64,000 bases of DNA from SHVO01 sp041905525 (GTDB lineage: Bacteria; Pseudomonadota; Alphaproteobacteria; Rhodospirillales; Rhodospirillaceae): the NCBI GenBank assembly GCA_041905525.1, contig JAYRKY010000012.1:1-64000 (forward strand). The letters are read 5' to 3'. Position 1 is the first letter of the stretch; each line of letters opens with the position of its first letter. Positions 59,899 through 64,000 of this stretch are shown piece after piece. Under the pieces are notes generated by a model, which was not told where the DNA came from, searched no databases, and was given only the letters and a program-made list of their open reading frames with translations. The translations under genes and the position numbers were made by a program.

Positions 59899-60453
59899 AT
59901 GGCTAACGAATTCCACCAAATGCTGCTTGAACATCTGCCGCGCCTGCAGGCCTACGCGATCATGTTGACGCGTGACCGTGCGCAGGCCGAAGACCTTTTG
60001 CAGGAAACGTCCCTCCGCGCGCTTCGCGCCCAGAACCAGTTCATGATGGGCACCAACTTCACCGCCTGGATCTATAAGATCCTACGCAACGAATACATCA
60101 GTTCGCTTCGTCGCAAGAAACGCCAGCCGGTCCAGATCGAGGACATGCCGGCGGAATTCCTGTCGCGCAAGGGCGAACAGGAAAACGACGTGTTGTCGCG
60201 CGAGATCATCGCCGCGATGGATAAGCTTCAACATGGTCAGCGCGAAGTTCTCATTCTTATCTGCGCCAGCGGCCTCAGCTACGAAGAAGCCGCCGAGGCA
60301 CTTGGCTGTTCCGTCGGCACCATCAAGAGCCGCCTATGGAGAGCCCGCGCCCGCATGGCCTCCCTCATCATGGGCGACGAAGAAACGAAGTCGGGGAAAG
60401 GCCGCGATTTCGTCGAACCGCCGCGTGAAATGGCCAGCGCGGCTTTCCTATAA
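59899..60453 (+). CDS. ecfG: EcfG-type extracytoplasmic sigma factor
   Basis: A 184-aa sigma factor with domain 2 (LPRLQAYAIMLTRDRAQAEDLLQET, then FTAWIYKILRNEYIS) and domain 4 (LQHGQREVLILICASGLSYEEAAEALGCSVGTIKSRLWRAR region). It has no extra domains, as expected for the general stress sigma factor held by NepR. It directs RNA polymerase to GGAAC/CGTT promoters such as those found around it. nepR follows it after 128 nt. Confidence 0.93.
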   Translation: MANEFHQMLLEHLPRLQAYAIMLTRDRAQAEDLLQETSLRALRAQNQFMMGTNFTAWIYKILRNEYISSLRRKKRQPVQIEDMPAEFLSRKGEQENDVLSREIIAAMDKLQHGQREVLILICASGLSYEEAAEALGCSVGTIKSRLWRARARMASLIMGDEETKSGKGRDFVEPPREMASAAFL

Positions 60454-60493
60454 GGTTGCCCGTCCGCGAACCTACGCCTTACTATGCCTCAGC

Positions 60494-60522
60494 CGGGAGC
60501 ACAGACCTTGGTCTGCGCTCCC
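60494..60522 (+). repeat. hairpin between ecfG and nepR
   Basis: Arms of about 14 bp (CGGGAGCACAGACC and GGTCTGCGCTCCCG) have one mismatch and a TT loop, with no T run behind. It may be an mRNA stabiliser or processing site separating ecfG from nepR. Confidence 0.6.
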
Positions 60523-60581
60523 GCACCACTAAACCGGGTAAGATTTTAAGCCGGTCCCTCCAGAGGTTGCTACGCTTAACG

Positions 60582-60779
60582 ATGAGTGAGAAGCCGAAGT
60601 CAAAGCCAGAGACAGCGACTCCGACGCCGCGTCCGCAGGCAAAGTTCAATCCAGCTTTCGATTCCTGGTTGGAAACGAAGCTGCATAAGATTTTTGACTC
60701 CGTGGCCTCCGAGCCCCTGCCCCAGGACCTCGTGAAGTTGCTCGGCGACATCGACGAGGCTGAAAAGAAGAAGAAGTAG
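60582..60779 (+). CDS. nepR: anti-sigma factor NepR
   Basis: A 65-aa protein with the NepR helical core FDSWLETKLHKIFDSVASEP followed by LPQDLVKLLGDID and a Lys-rich tail. It binds EcfG until phosphorylated PhyR displaces it. The longer open frame upstream is not supported. In most alphaproteobacteria nepR precedes ecfG; here it follows, with a 128-nt spacer containing a hairpin. Confidence 0.88.
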   Translation: MSEKPKSKPETATPTPRPQAKFNPAFDSWLETKLHKIFDSVASEPLPQDLVKLLGDIDEAEKKKK

Positions 60780-60798
60780 CCGGTGTTCCACAGGCACA

Positions 60799-60836
60799 AA
60801 AAAAACCGGAGTTTTGCTCCGGCTTTTTTGTTTTCT
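60799..60836 (+). terminator. terminator of ecfG-nepR
   Basis: AAAACCGGAG-tttt-GCTCCGG is followed by TTTTTT. The A-rich left side also lets it serve the opposite strand. Confidence 0.85.
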
Positions 60837-60844
60837 CATGCCCT

Positions 60845-61081
60845 TTACGACGGCTTTTTGTGCTGATGCCCAGGCACAACGTGGCGCTTCCCTTCCGCCT
60901 CGGCCTGAGCCAGTTCTTCCGCCTCGTCGCCGTCTAAGCTCTTTTCGGCGTCGCGCGCCGCGGGCTCGACCTTGCCCGACTTCGCGAACTTTTCGGTCGC
61001 GTCGTTGTATTGCTTGGCGGCCGTGCGGCTGCCTTCGCCTTCGTTGCCCGAGGCCGCATTCGGTGTCTGATTTTGCGCCAT
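60845..61081 (-). CDS. small hydrophilic protein (hypothetical)
   Basis: A 78-aa protein rich in Ala, Glu, Lys and Gln with no hydrophobic segment (KQYNDATEKFAKSGKVEPAA). It is probably disordered, like many alphaproteobacterial stress proteins. A GGAAC-N18-CGTT sequence upstream (61114-61140, minus strand) has one base too many for a good EcfG promoter. Unrecognised. Confidence 0.55.
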   Translation of the reverse strand: MAQNQTPNAASGNEGEGSRTAAKQYNDATEKFAKSGKVEPAARDAEKSLDGDEAEELAQAEAEGKRHVVPGHQHKKPS

Positions 61082-61147
61082 GAACGATCTCCACAGTTGA
61101 GGGGTGGAGTTGAAACGCTTCGACGTCTGGATTTAGTTCCCGGAGGG

Positions 61148-62281
61148 TTATTTCCGCTCGGCGAGCGCCGGCACGTTCCCTTGCCCCGTCTGAGGCGCCG
61201 CCGCCTGTGGGGCCCCCTGCCCGGCGGCAAGTTCCTCTTCGTAGGCATGCATCTCGTCCTGGTGCTGACGCCACCAGAAGCCCAGCAAGACCTTGCCCAC
61301 CGCCACGACCGGGATGGCGACGAAGATACCGAGGACGCCCCAGAGCTTGCCGCCTAAGAGAACGGCGAAGATCACCAGCGCCGGATTGAGGCGCACCCGG
61401 TCCCCGATCAGCCACGGCGACAGGATGCTCGATTCAATCAACTCGGTGATCAGGTATGTCGCCCCGATCCCGAGCATGAGGGAGCTTTCCCACCCCCCTT
61501 GGGTCACACCGGTCGTCACCGCCATGATCACGCCTATGGTGGTTCCGATATAAGGAAAGAACTTAAGCGCGCCGGAGATGACACCGATCACGATGGCGTA
61601 ATTCAATCCGATAGCAAAAAGCCCGATGCTGTACAGGACGGCGCAACAGACACATACCCATGCCTGACCGTGCAGGAAGGCCGCCATCACGCGATCAATC
61701 CGGCGGCCGATGTAGCGCAGCGCGGGGCGCTTCTCCGGCGGTGCTTCTTCCACCAGCCAGGTCAGCATGCGCTGCCAATCCTTGAGCAGGTAAAAAGTGA
61801 CCACAGGCGTCAAAAGCATCAACCCAAACGTGGTCGCCAGCGAGGTTGCCAGCGGCACCGCGACGTCCGCGACCGGCGGCTCCGTGGGCGTCGGCTTCAC
61901 GAGGCCCCCCAGGCCGATCTGCTGAAGGGCCGGGAAATACGGGCGCAGTTCCTGGCGCATCTCGCGCATCAAGGTGGTGAACACCTTTTGCAGCTCGCGG
62001 ACCATCTCCTGCATTTGCTGGTAGACCAGCGGACCGGCGATCACAATCGTCGCGCCGATCGCAACCACAACGGTCGAGGTGATCAGCGCTGCGGCCACCG
62101 CGCGCGACATCCCCCGACGCTCCAGCCACGAGATCAGCGGATCGAACAGATAGGCGAAAATAAAGCAGACGACGAACAGCGCCAAAATGTCCCCGGCCAG
62201 CCAAACCAGGGCGGCCAGCACAAGTCCGCCCAAGAAGAGCAGGAGAAGTTGGAGAGTTCCGGAGGTAGGCATGGGCGACAT
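61148..62281 (-). CDS. AI-2E/PerM-family membrane transporter
   Basis: A 377-aa protein with about seven to eight hydrophobic segments and the family pattern SWLERRGMSRAVAAALIT near the first third, then IVIGVISGALKFFPYIGTTIG and FVAIPVVAVGKVLL at the end. Members export diverse solutes or act as sodium/proton antiporters; the AI-2E name does not prove that substrate. The C-terminus is a Gln/Ala-rich tail. Confidence 0.88.
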   Translation of the reverse strand: MSPMPTSGTLQLLLLFLGGLVLAALVWLAGDILALFVVCFIFAYLFDPLISWLERRGMSRAVAAALITSTVVVAIGATIVIAGPLVYQQMQEMVRELQKVFTTLMREMRQELRPYFPALQQIGLGGLVKPTPTEPPVADVAVPLATSLATTFGLMLLTPVVTFYLLKDWQRMLTWLVEEAPPEKRPALRYIGRRIDRVMAAFLHGQAWVCVCCAVLYSIGLFAIGLNYAIVIGVISGALKFFPYIGTTIGVIMAVTTGVTQGGWESSLMLGIGATYLITELIESSILSPWLIGDRVRLNPALVIFAVLLGGKLWGVLGIFVAIPVVAVGKVLLGFWWRQHQDEMHAYEEELAAGQGAPQAAAPQTGQGNVPALAERK

Positions 62282-62320
62282 GAGGGCGCCGAAGGGGAAG
62301 GGATCCCCAGTATAAGCGAA

Positions 62321-62349
62321 CGGGAGCGGCCTGGACTAGGCCGCTCCCG
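62321..62349 (-). terminator. hairpin after csbD-like gene
   Basis: A perfect 11-bp stem, CGGGAGCGGCC with GGCCGCTCCCG, lies between csbD and the AI-2E permease. It lacks a T run, so the role as terminator is uncertain. Confidence 0.5.
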
Positions 62350-62376
62350 CCGCAATTTCAGCCGGTGGTGTTCGGC

Positions 62377-62580
62377 CTAGTGGATGGCCTTTTCCCAGTC
62401 CTTGACCTGACGTTCGGCGACCTCCTTCTGGATACCGTACCGCTCCTGAATCCGGCCGATCAGTTGATCGCGCTGGCCCGCGATGACATCCAGGTCGTCG
62501 TCCGTGAGATGGCCCCACTTTTCCTGAACCTTGCCGCGCAGCTGCTTCCAGTTTCCGCTGACTTGATCCCAATTCATCAT
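62377..62580 (-). CDS. CsbD-family stress protein
   Basis: A 67-aa helical protein: MNWDQVSGNWKQLRGKVQEK then WGHLTDDDLDVIAGQRDQLI, followed by GRIQERYGIQKEVAERQV, all classical CsbD marks. CsbD is a general-stress product of unknown mechanism in many bacteria. AAAGGTGAAA serves as ribosome site. It follows the 58-aa membrane protein gene after 29 nt and may be read from the same promoter. Confidence 0.92.
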   Translation of the reverse strand: MMNWDQVSGNWKQLRGKVQEKWGHLTDDDLDVIAGQRDQLIGRIQERYGIQKEVAERQVKDWEKAIH

Positions 62581-62609
62581 GGCTGTTTCACCTTTCTCTT
62601 TATTGTTGT

Positions 62610-62786
62610 TTAGATCACGAACGCCCAAACGACCACGAGGGCGACGATCGCGGCGGACAACGACACCATGAGCATGTAGCGGACCCCGTGGCCCGTCTCG
62701 CCTTGACGCACTTCATTCACCGTCAGGTTCTCGGGGTCCTTCGGCGGTGTGGACGTATCCGCCGCGGCATCGAATGGCTTCTGCAT
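62610..62786 (-). CDS. small single-span membrane protein (hypothetical)
   Basis: A 58-aa protein with a polar N-terminus (DAAADTSTPPKDPENLTVNE) and one C-terminal helix (YMLMVSLSAAIVALVVVWAF). The third ATG (62786) is preferred because GGAGG lies five bases ahead of it; ATGs at 62798 and 62801 are less well placed. An EcfG-like promoter sits upstream. Unrecognised but stress-associated by context. Confidence 0.6.
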   Translation of the reverse strand: MQKPFDAAADTSTPPKDPENLTVNEVRQGETGHGVRYMLMVSLSAAIVALVVVWAFVI

Positions 62787-62844
62787 AACAGCCTCCATCA
62801 TTAGGGGGCGGGCACGAATGTGCGGCGCCGGTCTGGATAGACAT

Positions 62845-62870
62845 AACGTCGGCGCGGGGCCGGAAGTTTC
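62845..62870 (-). promoter_or_regulatory. candidate EcfG promoter of the 58-aa/csbD unit
   Basis: On the minus strand, GAAAC-N17-CGTT is the same one-base variant seen before ecfG. Confidence 0.5.
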
Positions 62871-62900
62871 TCCCTCGCTGCGGGAGCCCCAGTTCTAGGG

Positions 62901-63392
62901 TCAGCGGCGCCGCGGAGATCGCGGACGCGCGCTACCCTCTCGATCCCACTGGCCGTTACCTTCGGCATTACGGCCGGCGCTGCGGGTCCGGTCCATCTGG
63001 GACATTTGATTGTTACTATCGGAGCCGAAGGCGCGCTCCGACGCCAGTCCGTCCATCCCGCTCCCACCCTCCTGGCCGCGATATTCCCCCTCAGGGCGAC
63101 GTCCCTCTTGCATCCACTCACCCTTCCTGCCGGCGGCCGGAACGTCACGGGTGCGTCGCTGTACCCCATACCCGCCGCCGTAGCTTTCGCGTTCGTAATC
63201 GCGCCCTTCGAATGCCGCCCGCTCACCGCTGCGATCGTCGGTCTTGCGCGCATTGCGCTCGCGTCCGCTGCCGTAGTTCGGTGTCCGGCCCCGTGGATCG
63301 CCAACATCCTCACGCGCCTCGCGCGCGGCGTCGCTGCGGCGCGGTCCGCGCCCGAATTCATCATGGGTTCCGTACTGATCGTGGCGCGGCAT
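62901..63392 (-). CDS. Arg/Gly-rich hydrophilic protein (hypothetical)
   Basis: A 163-aa protein, extremely rich in Arg, Gly, Asp and Glu (YGTHDEFGRGPRRSDAAREA; later GGGYGVQRRTRD). It is probably disordered, like osmotic or desiccation stress proteins. The ATG at 63392 follows a GAGGA ribosome site; the frame upstream has no ribosome site. An EcfG-like promoter lies 44 nt upstream. Unrecognised. Confidence 0.6.
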   Translation of the reverse strand: MPRHDQYGTHDEFGRGPRRSDAAREAREDVGDPRGRTPNYGSGRERNARKTDDRSGERAAFEGRDYERESYGGGYGVQRRTRDVPAAGRKGEWMQEGRRPEGEYRGQEGGSGMDGLASERAFGSDSNNQMSQMDRTRSAGRNAEGNGQWDREGSARPRSPRRR

Positions 63393-63434
63393 GGGATTTT
63401 CCTCGTGGTGATTGCGAGAAGCGGTCCAGAAAAT

Positions 63435-63460
63435 AACCGGCGCGCGCGCACCAAAGTTCC
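63435..63460 (-). promoter_or_regulatory. candidate EcfG promoter of the Arg/Gly-rich protein
   Basis: On the minus strand, GGAAC-N17-GGTT has an intact -35 and one mismatch in the -10. Confidence 0.5.
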
Positions 63461-63594
63461 GACAACGACACGTCACAGCGCGCTGCGGGAGGTGCAGGGC
63501 GCCGCGGTCACACGCTGCCTTTTCGTCGCCTTGATTGACGCATTTTTGCCCTGAAAATACAGGGATTTGGCCGCTGGTTTTGCGCCGGCGGAGC

Positions 63595-63620
63595 GGAACG
63601 AAGTGGCGCACCTGCCCGTT
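63595..63620 (+). promoter_or_regulatory. EcfG-type promoter of the SH3-like gene
   Basis: GGAAC-N17-CGTT is a perfect match, 61 nt before the start of the gene at the window end. Confidence 0.8.
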
Positions 63621-63681
63621 CTGTTTCTGCATCCGGCTTCACCACTTCGACAACACGCCGGATCCTTCGAGGATCGAGAGC

Positions 63682-64000
63682 ATGAAAAAGATTGTCCTAC
63701 TTTGTGCGTCCGCCGCCGCGTCGATGATCGTCTCGACCGCGGCGTTTGCCGCCAACGGATCAACCTCGCAAGGTGTCGAAATTCAGGCGGGCCCAGGTTC
63801 CGAATACCCCGACGTCATGCGCCTCGCCCCCAATCTCAAGATTACCATTCACGCCTGCACCCGCGCGTGGGATTGGTGCGACATCGAATGGTGCGGCAAT
63901 CGTGGGTGGGCGCCGGCGGCGGCCCTCGATTACCGCCTCGACGACACGCTGCTTCCGGTCAGCGACTTCGGCCCCCGCGTCGGCCTTCCCCAGGTGGAAT
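63682..64000 (+). CDS. exported SH3-like protein (partial, runs off window)
   Basis: At least 106 aa are visible, open at the 3' end. A signal peptide (KKIVLLCASAAASMIVSTAA, cut near FAA) precedes an SH3b-like domain: VEIQAGPGSEYPDVMRLAPN, then HACTRAWDWCDIEWCGNRGW with three Cys and many Trp. Such domains bind cell-wall or protein partners in the periplasm. It has its own EcfG-type promoter. Confidence 0.75.
   Translation, partial: MKKIVLLCASAAASMIVSTAAFAANGSTSQGVEIQAGPGSEYPDVMRLAPNLKITIHACTRAWDWCDIEWCGNRGWAPAAALDYRLDDTLLPVSDFGPRVGLPQVE

Noticed and set aside
61114..61140. EcfG promoter for the 78-aa gene
   Set aside because: The GGAAC and CGTT boxes are 18 nt apart, one base beyond the accepted spacing, so it was not listed as a promoter.

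Overview
The window is about 64 kb of chromosome from a high-GC alphaproteobacterium. The evidence is a PhyR/EcfG/NepR general stress system, an EipB (DUF1849) envelope protein, an HdaA-type DnaA regulator, a Rickettsia 17-kDa-type lipoprotein and a GTP-type PEP carboxykinase. The genus cannot be fixed from the sequence alone. No rRNA, tRNA or CRISPR array was recognised.

Layout. 0.1-9.3 kb: a PA0069-type radical SAM protein, a PAS_5-like protein, a CDF metal exporter overlapping pdxH, a surface lipoprotein, a YihY/BrkB protein, then fabI, aroC and sppA. 9.3-14.1 kb: a minus-strand run of HDAC-like deacetylase, xseB, ispA, dxs and tlyA (isoprenoid precursors plus RNA methylation). 14.1-25.2 kb: a ROK kinase, eipB, a diguanylate cyclase, an LPMO-like secreted protein, aspS, rnd, ppx, ppk1 and sixA. 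25.2-37 kb: hdaA, a DUF2066 protein, purM, a large methyltransferase, purN, ndk, an esterase, a second-type EF-G preceded by a possible peptide/terminator leader, and a TAXI-type lipoprotein. 37-41.6 kb: a nitrogen island (sigma54 promoter, TorF-type porin, amtB, glnK, allophanate-hydrolase-like amidase). 41.8-43.7 kb: pckG.

43.70-52.59 kb is the outstanding feature: an 8,898-bp casposon. It has 59-bp terminal inverted repeats (one mismatch), a 15-bp target duplication and lower GC than the host. It encodes a solo Cas1 integrase with its catalytic residues intact, a family B DNA polymerase with proofreading motifs, an HNH nuclease, a predicted DNA-binding protein, and unassigned or cargo genes (two membrane proteins, a 239-aa protein, a Cys/His HNH-like protein, a DUF429 protein). 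It split the shared intrinsic terminator between pckG and an arsR-arsC-aquaporin operon, and each inverted repeat carries its own terminator hairpin.

52.6-64 kb: the ars operon, a class I cytochrome c, an encapsulin-type ferritin without an encapsulin gene, greB, and a stress cluster (DUF883-like, DUF3309, sodB, DUF1328, entericidin, phyR, ecfG, nepR, AI-2E permease, csbD, small hydrophilic proteins, SH3-like protein). Repeated GGAAC-N16/17-CGTT-like sites in front of these genes suggest that most belong to the EcfG regulon encoded in their midst.
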